DNA of 26,363 nt, from positions 1-26,363 of the IMG/VR virus record IMGVR_UViG_3300017917_001406, one strand, 5' to 3'. Of this stretch, positions 14,900 to 21,483 are shown one piece after another. Position 1 is the stretch's first letter; each line of letters opens with the position of its first letter. The translations under genes and the position numbers were made by a program. A model generated the notes under the pieces. It was not told the origin of the DNA. It made no database searches and was given only the letters and a program-made list of their open reading frames with translations. Source of the DNA: a virus.

Positions 14900-15428
14900 A
14901 TTCATACTGTTTTAAATGTTGTTCAGCCTTTTTTCTTAACTCTTCATATAATCCATATTCAAATCTTTCTTCATTGATAAATCTCATAAAAGGACAAAAT
15001 ATTCTAGCTTGTTGCATACACTCTATATGAAATGGAAATAAGTCTGAAAATACTCTTGGTCCACTATCTAGTTTTGGTTGTATTTTATAATTTTCTTCAC
15101 CAATCCATCTTACACATATTTCTTTTTTTTCAATAATGGTAGCACAGTATGGACATATATTATTTTTATATATAAAATGTTCATTTTCTATTATTAAGTT
15201 AAATGCAATTAGTCCTTCTTCTTTAAAAACTGGTCTAGACTGAAATGGTACTGGAACCTGTTTATGAAGATAAAAATTTTTTACTAATGGTAACTTACTG
15301 TCATATCTTTTATAAAATTTTTCAGGAACTAAATATGATGGTCTAGGCAAACCAATAAATTTTTTTAAAGATTCATTCCAAAAAAAATTTTTTTTAAAAT
15401 ATTTTTGTTTATTCTTTAAATGCTTCAT
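14898..15428 (-). CDS. Unknown protein with C-x2-C/H-x2-C metal-binding motif
   Basis: This encodes 176 residues with a strongly basic, aromatic N-terminus. Cys/His pairs C92-x2-C95 (CPYC) and H134-x2-C137 (HIEC), with C105 and C145 beside them, suggest a treble-clef-like zinc site. A conserved-looking segment, GPRVFSDLFPFHIEC, separates them. There are no HNH catalytic residues that I can identify, so I do not call it a nuclease. The ATG overlaps the end of the 87-aa gene by 20 bp. It is the last gene of the right-hand leftward run and converges with the endolysin. Confidence 0.72.
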   Translation of the reverse strand: MKHLKNKQKYFKKNFFWNESLKKFIGLPRPSYLVPEKFYKRYDSKLPLVKNFYLHKQVPVPFQSRPVFKEEGLIAFNLIIENEHFIYKNNICPYCATIIEKKEICVRWIGEENYKIQPKLDSGPRVFSDLFPFHIECMQQARIFCPFMRFINEERFEYGLYEELRKKAEQHLKQYE

Positions 15429-15672
15429 CTATTAATTCTATACCTTTAGGCTTTTTTATATCTGGCGCATCATAGTCTAAAATCATTTCGCCAGATCCGT
15501 CATCCACCCAATAAAGTTCATTAACAACATGTGGTGGACAAAAAGCAAAACCTTTTTCCTGATTAAAAAATACATAATCTCCAGGTTCTACTCTAACTGG
15601 TTTTCCTACAAGCCTGCATCCAAACCACTTTGTTCCAAACTGATCTATAAAAATTTTATTATCTTGATTCAT
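15409..15672 (-). CDS. Small unknown protein (87 aa)
   Basis: This encodes 87 residues, acidic at the C-terminus, with a central segment GDYVFFNQEKGFAFCPPHVV and two cysteines (C19, C45). I do not recognise the family. I chose ATG 15672 because it overlaps the upstream stop as ATGA, with AAGGA about 10 nt before it. A TTG 21 bp further upstream is possible but lies inside the neighbour. It sits in a four-gene unit with the two PDWYKK paralogues and the zinc-motif gene. Confidence 0.7.
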   Translation of the reverse strand: MNQDNKIFIDQFGTKWFGCRLVGKPVRVEPGDYVFFNQEKGFAFCPPHVVNELYWVDDGSGEMILDYDAPDIKKPKGIELIDEAFKE

Positions 15673-16370
15673 GTAAAATTTTTCCTTTTCCAATAGTTGT
15701 TTTTATAATATCCAAATGCATGATTTTTAATTTTATTTAATAATATGTTTCCATTTTTTTTAATATCATCATTTTTTATTAATTTCCAAGAATTATTTTT
15801 AAAAGGAATTATTTGTGCTATTGGCGTACCTGCTGGAATTATTCCAGTGAAGTCCTTGCTAATAAAAAAAGGAATACTTCCTGGATATAAAATAAAATCT
15901 TCATCTACAATTCCAGACATAGTAAAAAATGGCAAGTCAAACCTATTTAATGGATGAGTTACAAGAAAACTATAGCCTTTAGGAACTTTAATATAATGTT
16001 TTGTTTTCCATGTATAGTGATCTGGTCTACATCCAATTGGTATTGGTAACTCTTTGTTTGTATCTATTGCTCTCTTTTCTACATATGTTTGAGAATAATC
16101 ATTCCAAGTAATTATAGCTTGATCATCAGATTGTGATACTGCAATATCCACTGCCAGTGGAATAATATAACCAGTAGTAAAAGAATCTGAAAATGGTGAG
16201 CACATTTTAAAACTCATTGGAGCTGGTAAAGATATTGGATCTAAATTAGTATTTAAAAATCTTTTAGTTTTTTTATACCAATCTGGAATAAATTTTTTGC
16301 TTAATTCAATATCTGGATAATGATCTTCAGAAACTGCATATTCTATAATTTTATTTTTTTTTATAAACAT
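15669..16370 (-). CDS. PDWYKK-motif phage protein, copy A
   Basis: This encodes 233 residues. Conserved blocks are PDWYKKTKRF (29-38), KMCSPF-x-D-x-x-TTGYII (55-70), a central Pro/Trp-rich stretch, KGYSFLVTHPLNR (131-143), SGIVDEDF (152-159) and IPAGTPIAQIIPF (178-190). The next gene upstream encodes a paralogue with the same blocks in the same order. The G-T-P-I-A-Q motif recalls the end of dUTPase-like β-barrels, but no dUTPase active site is visible, so I do not assign that function. I believe this is a phage-associated family of unknown function (perhaps the one named DUF6065, unsure). The start ATG overlaps the upstream stop by one base (TAATG). Confidence 0.75.
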   Translation of the reverse strand: MFIKKNKIIEYAVSEDHYPDIELSKKFIPDWYKKTKRFLNTNLDPISLPAPMSFKMCSPFSDSFTTGYIIPLAVDIAVSQSDDQAIITWNDYSQTYVEKRAIDTNKELPIPIGCRPDHYTWKTKHYIKVPKGYSFLVTHPLNRFDLPFFTMSGIVDEDFILYPGSIPFFISKDFTGIIPAGTPIAQIIPFKNNSWKLIKNDDIKKNGNILLNKIKNHAFGYYKNNYWKRKNFT

Positions 16371-17071
16371 TATTTATATTCTTTTCTATTCCAAAATATA
16401 TTTTTATATCTATCAAAAAATCTACTATTTAATTTTTTATTTATAGATGTTATTTTTTGTAAATCATTGTCACTGCCAATAGAATGTTTCCATATATCTC
16501 TTTTTATAGGTATGATCTGTGCTATGGGAGTACCTGCTGGAATTACACCTTCAAAATTAACATCTTTCAAAACAAAAGGAAAATTTACTGGTGAAAAATA
16601 ATTATCAGTATCAACTACACCCTCTAAAATTGTAAAATATTGATTTGTAGAATGAACTGGATTAATAAACAGTGTTGAATATCCAGATGGAGTTTTTATT
16701 CCCCAAGGATTAATCCATTTAGGAAATGGATGCTGGTTCATACTTGGATGATATGGTGCTTGAGTTGTACTATGAAACTCTATTGGATTTAAAGATAAAT
16801 CACTTGGTCTATACAAATGATTACCTATAGGATCTTTTGATACCAATACATCACAATATGTTGAAATTATATACCCTGAAGTTAATGCATCAAAAACTGG
16901 AATACATTTTTTAATTGTAGCGGTTGTGCTAAACTCTAATGTAACTTCTTTTTTTCCACCAATATATGAGTTTGTTTTTTTATACCAATCTGGTAAAAAT
17001 ACAGAAGATGGTTTTGGATAAAAAGAATCGGATATGTCAATAGTCTTAGTAAATACTATACTCTTTGACAT
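16370..17071 (-). CDS. PDWYKK-motif phage protein, copy B
   Basis: This encodes 233 residues and is a paralogue of the next gene: PDWYKKTNSY (27-36), KKCIPVFDALTSGYII (54-69), NPWGIKTPSGYSTLFINPVH (121-140), GVVDTDNYF (151-159) and IPAGTPIAQIIPIK (177-190), followed by an aromatic basic tail like that of copy A (FWNRKEYK vs YWKRKNFT). The two copies have diverged strongly outside these blocks, which argues for an old duplication with different partners or ligands. ATG 17071 is chosen, though TTG 17077 with GGGAG 7 nt upstream is nearly as good. Confidence 0.75.
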   Translation of the reverse strand: MSKSIVFTKTIDISDSFYPKPSSVFLPDWYKKTNSYIGGKKEVTLEFSTTATIKKCIPVFDALTSGYIISTYCDVLVSKDPIGNHLYRPSDLSLNPIEFHSTTQAPYHPSMNQHPFPKWINPWGIKTPSGYSTLFINPVHSTNQYFTILEGVVDTDNYFSPVNFPFVLKDVNFEGVIPAGTPIAQIIPIKRDIWKHSIGSDNDLQKITSINKKLNSRFFDRYKNIFWNRKEYK

Positions 17072-17103
17072 ACCCAATTCCCAACTCCCACTTAGTAAAG
17101 ATA

Positions 17104-17541
17104 TTATTCTTGTGGAATATCTACATTATTAGACTGTGCTGGAAGAGCTTCACTTGTTGTTACAAGTAATCCATCTATCTCTACTGTATCAACTGGTTGA
17201 ATTGTTTGAACAGCTTCTCCAACAAAACCTGGAGCAATAAATTCAGATCCATTCCATTTCCAAAGAATTTTTACATCTGAATTATTGATAATTGGACCTT
17301 TTGCATCAGACAAGAAATATGTTTTTTCAATTCCAATAACTGTATTATCATTATCTTCATCTAAAATTGCATATTTAATTACTGGAGCATCAACAAAATT
17401 GCCATTAACTAGTTTTTTTGTTAAAACAGAATCGTCCGCATATTCTACTTGATGAACATTATCTCCTGGAATATCTTCCTCGGTAGAAGAAGAGTGCCAA
17501 GCAAAGACAACATCATCTTTTACATGTACAAAATATTTCAT
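17104..17541 (-). CDS. Unknown phage protein, probably virion- or fibre-associated (145 aa)
   Basis: This encodes 145 residues, acidic, with alternating short strands (MKYFVHVKDDVVFAW, KYAILDEDNDNTVIGIEKTY, VKILWKWNGSEFIAPGF) and a Pro/Asn-rich tail. The style resembles small fibre or fibre-chaperone proteins, but I cannot name a family. AGAGGA lies about 8 nt before the ATG. It follows the 185-aa Gly/Ser-rich gene after 19 bp with no TATAAT box, so it is probably in the same transcript as the 105-aa and 185-aa genes. Confidence 0.7.
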   Translation of the reverse strand: MKYFVHVKDDVVFAWHSSSTEEDIPGDNVHQVEYADDSVLTKKLVNGNFVDAPVIKYAILDEDNDNTVIGIEKTYFLSDAKGPIINNSDVKILWKWNGSEFIAPGFVGEAVQTIQPVDTVEIDGLLVTTSEALPAQSNNVDIPQE

Positions 17542-17560
17542 TTTTTATTTTCCTCTTCTC

Positions 17561-18118
17561 TTAAAAATATTCTATTACTTCATATCTGCATGGACCAGTA
17601 GCATAAATTGTTGTTGCATTAACAAGATATGCTCCATTTACAGCAGATGTTAAATTTGTTGAACCGCCTGTAATATTGGCAGCATTCATAGCAACATTCA
17701 TTGCATTCATACCAATATTCATTGCATTTACGTTAAAGCTTTGGTTAGCACTTGCTCCCGCAAAAGGACCAAATGATTCACCATAACGTGGTAGGAATGA
17801 ATAGTTACCACCTACACGTGTGGTTACACCATTTCCACCCTGTACTGTTGAACTTCCCATAAATATAGACAAGCTACCAGATCCGCTTTGTGCTGACGTT
17901 GAACCATTTGCACCAGATGTGCTTCCATTAACTGCATTTACAACACCAGTTGCTGCAACTGATCCAGAAGCCCCTGTTGAAAATGAATTTACAACAGTTT
18001 TTGTTGTATCTACAGATGTAATTGTAATGTTACCTGCAGATGCTGCAGATCCTCGTTGAAGAGATTTAATTACTGCAGATAGTCCAGATGATGCAGCAGG
18101 AATTTGTGCAATACCCAT
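17561..18118 (-). CDS. Gly/Ser/Asn-rich appendage protein with Met-Asn repeats
   Basis: This encodes 185 residues. Residues 1-45 contain a β-type motif (ITITSVDTTKTVVNS) seen in phage surface proteins. Residues 48-105 are Gly/Ser/Ala/Val/Asn low complexity. Residues 130-147 carry M-N repeats (NAMNIGMNAMNVAMN), and the C-terminus (TGPCRYEVIEYF) is ordered-looking. The periodic A-M-N/V-A-M-N stretch could be a solenoid or a fibre shaft. The ATG lies one base after the upstream stop, with GAGGTG inside that gene's end as ribosome-binding site. This fits co-translation with the two 'LYTVP' genes. Confidence 0.72.
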   Translation of the reverse strand: MGIAQIPAASSGLSAVIKSLQRGSAASAGNITITSVDTTKTVVNSFSTGASGSVAATGVVNAVNGSTSGANGSTSAQSGSGSLSIFMGSSTVQGGNGVTTRVGGNYSFLPRYGESFGPFAGASANQSFNVNAMNIGMNAMNVAMNAANITGGSTNLTSAVNGAYLVNATTIYATGPCRYEVIEYF

Positions 18119-18119
18119 T

Positions 18120-18437
18120 TTATGACACCTCTATTCCACTGATATGGAAATTAATTGTTGTTGCAGATGCTCCACCAGTAATTAACTGACCTGCGGTAAG
18201 AACTTGCTTAAGGTCAATATATACTGTTGCATTTGCTGCAATTGCTGTTGTTGTATGTAGTGCAACTTGAGATCCTGATGGACCAAGTGCAAGGGTAAAA
18301 GTTCCAGCTGAACCAGCAGTATTTGTAACTGCTATATTTGTAACTACCGTAGTAGTTGATGCTGGTACTGTATAAAGCGTTGTAGTAGTGGTTGTTGACG
18401 CTGCAGTACGAGCTAATACTTTTGTTGCTGTAGCCAT
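18120..18437 (-). CDS. Small virion protein of the 'LYTVP' type, copy A
   Basis: This encodes 105 residues. It matches copy B (encoded immediately upstream) over its whole length: LYTVPASTTTVVTNIAVTNT, then an 18-residue variable strand region, IDLKQVLTA-x-x-x-I-T-G, and a C-terminus F-H-I-S-G-I-E. This single-domain β-sandwich pattern is common among phage tail or head decoration proteins, where the 'Y-T-V-P' strand opens the fold. It is probably multimeric on the virion. A TGTTATAAT box 24 nt upstream and AGGAGG give it its own promoter and ribosome-binding site. Confidence 0.78.
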   Translation of the reverse strand: MATATKVLARTAASTTTTTTLYTVPASTTTVVTNIAVTNTAGSAGTFTLALGPSGSQVALHTTTAIAANATVYIDLKQVLTAGQLITGGASATTINFHISGIEVS

Positions 18438-18461
18438 TATTTACTACCTCCTATTAAGTAT

Positions 18462-18470
18462 ATTATAACA
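18462..18470 (-). promoter_or_regulatory. Extended -10 promoter (TGTTATAAT) of the 105-aa gene
   Basis: The box sits in the 39-bp gap between the two paralogous 'LYTVP' genes, followed by AGGAGG, so each paralogue has a separate promoter. Confidence 0.58.
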
Positions 18471-18476
18471 TATTTA

Positions 18477-18779
18477 TTATGCTATTTCAGCACCAGAAAT
18501 GTGATATTTAAGACCAGATGTTGTAGCAAATCCAGTAATTGTTTTTGTTGCTGTTAAAACTTGCTTTAAATCTATAACAAGAGTTGTGTATTGATTAACT
18601 GAAACATTAGAAAATAGTTCTATACCATCTAATAAAATATCAAAACTTATAGATGATCCAGTAGTATTTGCCACAGAGATATTAGTTATTACTGATGTTG
18701 TGGAAGACGGAACAGTATAAAGTGTTGTACTAGAAGTTCCAAATGCACCTCTTGCAAGAGCTTTTAGTGTTGTTGGCAT
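18477..18779 (-). CDS. Small virion protein of the 'LYTVP' type, copy B
   Basis: This encodes 100 residues and is the paralogue of the 105-aa neighbour: LYTVPSSTTSVITNISVANT, DILLDGIELF in the middle where copy A has a Gly/Ser-rich strand, IDLKQVLTATKTITG, and Y-H-I-S-G-A-E-I-A at the end. The tandem, separately promoted copies suggest differing doses or alternative subunits of one virion structure. GGAG lies 7 nt before the ATG, and TATAAT (18808-18803, preceded by CG rather than TG) lies 23 nt upstream. Confidence 0.78.
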   Translation of the reverse strand: MPTTLKALARGAFGTSSTTLYTVPSSTTSVITNISVANTTGSSISFDILLDGIELFSNVSVNQYTTLVIDLKQVLTATKTITGFATTSGLKYHISGAEIA

Positions 18780-18802
18780 TATTTTTCTCCAATCAAAATA
18801 CT

Positions 18803-18808
18803 ATTATA
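18803..18808 (-). promoter_or_regulatory. -10 box TATAAT of the 100-aa gene
   Basis: TATAAT lies in a 36-bp gap and is followed by a short leader with GGAG. The usual TG of the extended form is replaced by CG here, so confidence is lower. Confidence 0.45.
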
Positions 18809-18815
18809 TCGCATA

Positions 18816-19283
18816 TTACATTGCTCCTATTAAAACTAATAGTTCATTTGCAACATCAACTAATGTATTATTATTAATAGATATTGTTTTATTTGTTAAA
18901 GTCACAGAGTTTGATGGTCCAACAGAAGGTGCTGCCCACTTAACTCCTAAAGTTTGAGCAGTATCAACTGTTAAAACAAAATTATTGCTTCCTAAAGAAA
19001 GATTATCAACATTTTCTGCAGATACACCAACAATTAAATCTCCTTTAGCAGTAATTATTCCTCTTGAAACGCTACCTGCTGGATCAAGACCATCTATTTG
19101 ATCTTGTAAATCATTAAGAGTATATGCAATTGATGGACTAACTAATTGTGTAACATCTGTATTTGCAACATCATAGTTTTCTGAACCATAATGATATAGT
19201 CTAAATGCCGCCTGTATATCGGCGGTATTTGCTAAAGCTGGAATCTTTGTTGAGTATAAAGATCCAATTGATTCAGAAGCCAT
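18816..19283 (-). CDS. Fibre-type virion protein (155 aa)
   Basis: This encodes 155 residues. The N-terminal half has IPALANTADIQAAFRLYHYG, an attachment-type motif frequent in actinophage fibres. The middle (RGIITAKGDLIVGVSAENVDNL, V-L-T-V-D-T-A-Q-T-L-G-V-K-W-A) is the classical 'KGDLIVG...LPVG' fibre repeat. The C-terminus (SVTLTNKTISINNNT, then ELLVLIGAM) resembles that of the 909-aa fibre (TLTNKT repeats and ELSLLMMGAL). It may share a fibre tip or assembly signal with it. GGAAGGTGA precedes the ATG. Confidence 0.78.
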   Translation of the reverse strand: MASESIGSLYSTKIPALANTADIQAAFRLYHYGSENYDVANTDVTQLVSPSIAYTLNDLQDQIDGLDPAGSVSRGIITAKGDLIVGVSAENVDNLSLGSNNFVLTVDTAQTLGVKWAAPSVGPSNSVTLTNKTISINNNTLVDVANELLVLIGAM

Positions 19284-19301
19284 ATTTTATCACCTTCCGT
19301 A

Positions 19302-19310
19302 ATTATATCA
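19302..19310 (-). promoter_or_regulatory. Extended -10 promoter (TGATATAAT) overlapping the upstream stop codon
   Basis: The box contains the last codons of the 189-aa gene (ATG ATA TAA), so the stop codon is part of the promoter. The leader of about 11 nt carries GGAAGG. Confidence 0.58.
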
Positions 19311-19872
19311 TGACCGATATAAGAGTATGTATTGGATAATCCCCATCTAGTGGGCTCCAACTGGTTCCATCAAATTCAACAGCATTTAGATTAATTACTA
19401 ACTTACTTTGGTCACCAACTAGTGGTGGTATTGTCATTGAGCAAGATACTGGATTAGTATTTACTATTTGATACTGTACATTAAAATTAGATGCTGTAAA
19501 TGGTGTGTTTGAAGCAGTTGCTATATTTGATATCAATATTTCTAAAGATGCTTCTCCTGCATCAAAATTAACTGTATTTATTTTTGAATATAATGGAGGA
19601 TTCATTCGTATAATCTTTACCCATAAATTTCCACCTGGTTTTGACTGGTATTGATATAAATATGCATAATCTAATCCAGGAGCTGCATTAATATATAAAT
19701 CATTGAGTTCAATGTCTTGATTTGTTAATACTCCAGGATCGTTTGGATTTCCTATACCAAAATATATTTGGCTACCTCTTTGTCCTTCTGGACCAATATC
19801 TACTAAAAGCTCTACAATTTCTGGAGAACCTAAAACTGTTAAATCATCATTAGATAGTAAAATATCTGGCAT
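19303..19872 (-). CDS. Virion protein with short collagen-like G-P-E-G-Q-R-G segment
   Basis: This encodes 189 residues. After an acidic N-terminus comes VDIGPEGQRGSQIYFGIGNP (about 24-43), a pattern found near the start of actinophage minor tail proteins. The rest is β-rich (LYINAAPGLDYAYLYQY, GNLWVKIIRM, LEILISNI, VQYQIVNTNP, FDGTSWSPLDGDY). It is probably a subunit of a tail-tip or appendage. The ATG overlaps the stop of the 117-aa gene by one base (TAATG), so expression is coupled to that promoter at 20241-20249. Confidence 0.75.
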   Translation of the reverse strand: MPDILLSNDDLTVLGSPEIVELLVDIGPEGQRGSQIYFGIGNPNDPGVLTNQDIELNDLYINAAPGLDYAYLYQYQSKPGGNLWVKIIRMNPPLYSKINTVNFDAGEASLEILISNIATASNTPFTASNFNVQYQIVNTNPVSCSMTIPPLVGDQSKLVINLNAVEFDGTSWSPLDGDYPIHTLISVMI

Positions 19873-20225
19873 TAAATTGCTCCAGTCACATCATCTGTAA
19901 CTGTTATATTTCCAGTTAAAAGTGTATAAACAATACCTGCGCCATTATCTATCTGAACATCATAAACATATGTAGTTCCAGCAGCAAGATTTCTTCCTTG
20001 CTCTGCTTCAATTGTACATGTAACAATATCTTGTCCAGTATCTACTGTTGCAGTTGCAGAATATTGAGTTGCTCCAGCACCTCTTTTATTTGCAATTGTA
20101 AATAATGCATTTCCTATATAGTTATCTAGTGCAAAAGTACCACCATTTGCTATTTTGGGGCGTATAACAAATTGATACGTATCACCACGGTAATAGTTAA
20201 AATTATAAGTTCCTGGAAAAGCCAT
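19872..20225 (-). CDS. Ig-like/baseplate-type protein with R-G-D-T motif (paralogue family, copy 2)
   Basis: This encodes 117 residues: NYYRGDTYQFVIRP (10-23), central strands (ALFTIANKRG, VTCTIEAEQG) and a C-terminus YTLLTGNITVTDDVTGAI that matches the sibling ends (G-K-L-T-V-L-E-D-V; G-T-I-C-V-L-G-N-V). The family suggests a small β-sandwich building block of the baseplate or fibre base. It is the first gene of a short unit with the 189-aa gene. AGGAGG lies right before the start. Confidence 0.76.
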   Translation of the reverse strand: MAFPGTYNFNYYRGDTYQFVIRPKIANGGTFALDNYIGNALFTIANKRGAGATQYSATATVDTGQDIVTCTIEAEQGRNLAAGTTYVYDVQIDNGAGIVYTLLTGNITVTDDVTGAI

Positions 20226-20240
20226 TATTCCTCCTGCTTT

Positions 20241-20249
20241 ATTATACCA
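20241..20249 (-). promoter_or_regulatory. Extended -10 promoter (TGGTATAAT) of the 117/189-aa unit
   Basis: The box sits in a 24-bp gap and leads into AGGAGG after only about 5 nt, which gives a leader of roughly 8 nt. Confidence 0.58.
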
Positions 20250-20975
20250 TTATGAGACTGCTATGTGTATTGATTTTACAATCATAGATGCATCATGGTC
20301 GGTTCTTATTTGTGGAATACCGCCAGCTATCTGCATCTCTTTGTCTTCTAAAAATAATGTATGCTGCATTGATAGATCATAGTCAAATTGATATTTTAAA
20401 TTTCCTAGATATGTAGTGGGAGATGTATCTATATTTTTACAAAGAGTTCTAAACCAAACTTCTGTATTATTTGAAAATGTCGACAATTCTATATTATAAC
20501 GTATTGTTATAATTGATCCAATATTTAATGTTTTAAAATTAATTCTTTTGGTTTCTGGATTCCAAAGACCCACAGACTCTTTAGGCAAAAATTTTTCATT
20601 TGTATTTTTGCCCAAAGAATCAACAAAAAAATTAATCCATCCATCTTCACCTTTATTTGCTCCAAGTCTAAAACTTTTATTATTTAAATTATCGTAAAGT
20701 GCCCAACCAATATTTTGTTCTGAAGGTGAAAGAATACTTTTTCCATCTTTGCCATCTTTACCATCTTTGCCAGGATCGCCTTTATCACCTTTAGGACCTT
20801 GTTCTCCTTGTGGTCCTGTATCGCCCTTTTGCCCCCTAGGACCTTGTTCTCCCTGTGGTCCTGGCACAGCAATATACATCTGTGGATCTAAAATTAAGGG
20901 TTGCTCAGGCTCTATATTGTCCGAATATTTTTTTCTTTTGTTAGCGGCAGGTGGAAAGTCCATACTTTTTGCCAT
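20250..20975 (-). CDS. Collagen-like fibre protein A
   Basis: This encodes 241 residues. Residues 1-36 are a polar head with a basic NKRKK patch. Residues 39-80 hold 14 uninterrupted G-x-y triplets, the last four as GKD/GKD/GKD/GKS, predicted to form a collagen triple helix. Residues 81-241 form a β-rich globular domain (GWALYDNLNNKSFRLGANKG, VWFRTLCKN, LKYQFDYDLSMQHTLFLEDKE), probably a trimeric jelly-roll head. Such proteins form thin fibres on phage virions. GGGAAG lies before the ATG, just after the stop of a 28-codon ORF. Confidence 0.82.
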   Translation of the reverse strand: MAKSMDFPPAANKRKKYSDNIEPEQPLILDPQMYIAVPGPQGEQGPRGQKGDTGPQGEQGPKGDKGDPGKDGKDGKDGKSILSPSEQNIGWALYDNLNNKSFRLGANKGEDGWINFFVDSLGKNTNEKFLPKESVGLWNPETKRINFKTLNIGSIITIRYNIELSTFSNNTEVWFRTLCKNIDTSPTTYLGNLKYQFDYDLSMQHTLFLEDKEMQIAGGIPQIRTDHDASMIVKSIHIAVS

Positions 20976-20984
20976 TGGACTTCC

Positions 20985-21071
20985 CTACTTCTTAACCTTA
21001 AATACCTTATCGCCTATTTTTATAATTGGAGGCAGATTTTCTTTTGGTGATGAAACTTTAATAACTGGCAT
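20985..21071 (-). CDS. 28-residue small ORF between adhesin genes
   Basis: The frame ATG 21071 to TAG 20985 encodes MPVIKVSSPKENLPP followed by a basic β-like tail (GDKVFKVKK). Its ATG overlaps the stop of the 131-aa gene by one base (TAATG), the same junction as at four confirmed gene pairs here, and its end carries the GGGAAG of the collagen gene. It fills an otherwise unexplained 95-bp gap. It could be a real peptide or a coupling leader that carries ribosomes to the collagen gene. I do not recognise a family. Confidence 0.55.
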   Translation of the reverse strand: MPVIKVSSPKENLPPIIKIGDKVFKVKK

Positions 21072-21466
21072 TATAAGCTGCCTCTAGGTGAAACATTTCC
21101 TAATACACATATAGTTCCAATAACTGGTGTCCAGACTGTATCTTCTCCAGTATCTGCAATTGTTACTTGTAAATCAAAAGGTAGTTCTGCAACAACAGAT
21201 TTATATAGGCTGCCCCAATTTTCTGTAATAGATCCAGGTACATCAATGGTGACATATCCATTTGAAGGAATTACAGGAAGATCATCTAATACGTTTCCAT
21301 TTGGATCATAAGCAGTAGCAACATAGGACCATGCATCTGTATCAAAATATGTCATTTCATCATCTTCAAAAAATTCTATTTTTAAAGTTGCTGTATCACC
21401 ACGAACTACTGTCCATTGTATATTTGCTGGAGTTGCCCCATGTTTTTCAATTGTTGGTGAACACAT
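21071..21466 (-). CDS. Ig-like/baseplate-type protein with R-G-D-T motif (paralogue family, copy 3)
   Basis: This encodes 131 residues: IQWTVVRGDTATLKIEFFED (17-36), WSYVATAYDPNGNV, a middle VTIDVPGSIT, and WTPVIGTICVLGNVSPRGSL at the end. It is closest in plan to the 138-aa copy (WTFVKGDTASFRV ... WTVAQGKLTVLEDV). It is probably a virion β-sandwich protein at the base of the collagen fibre encoded next. TGGTATAAT ends exactly 6 nt before the ATG, so the transcript is predicted to be leaderless. Confidence 0.76.
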   Translation of the reverse strand: MCSPTIEKHGATPANIQWTVVRGDTATLKIEFFEDDEMTYFDTDAWSYVATAYDPNGNVLDDLPVIPSNGYVTIDVPGSITENWGSLYKSVVAELPFDLQVTIADTGEDTVWTPVIGTICVLGNVSPRGSL

Positions 21467-21472
21467 AATGAG

Positions 21473-21481
21473 ATTATACCA
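21473..21481 (-). promoter_or_regulatory. Leaderless promoter (TGGTATAAT, 6 nt before ATG 21466)
   Basis: It lies just downstream of the hairpin and T-tract at 21484-21542, so it restarts transcription immediately after a terminator-like element. Confidence 0.65.
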
Positions 21482-21483
21482 TG

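Noticed and set aside
15669-16370. dUTPase or dCTP deaminase function for the IPAGTPIAQ proteins
   Set aside because: Only the last barrel-like motif resembles dUTPase; the catalytic Asp/Tyr and uracil-binding motifs are not seen.
20749-21087. Plus-strand Pro/Gly/Cys-rich open frame
   Set aside because: It is the mirror translation of the collagen triplets on the minus strand; no start signals.
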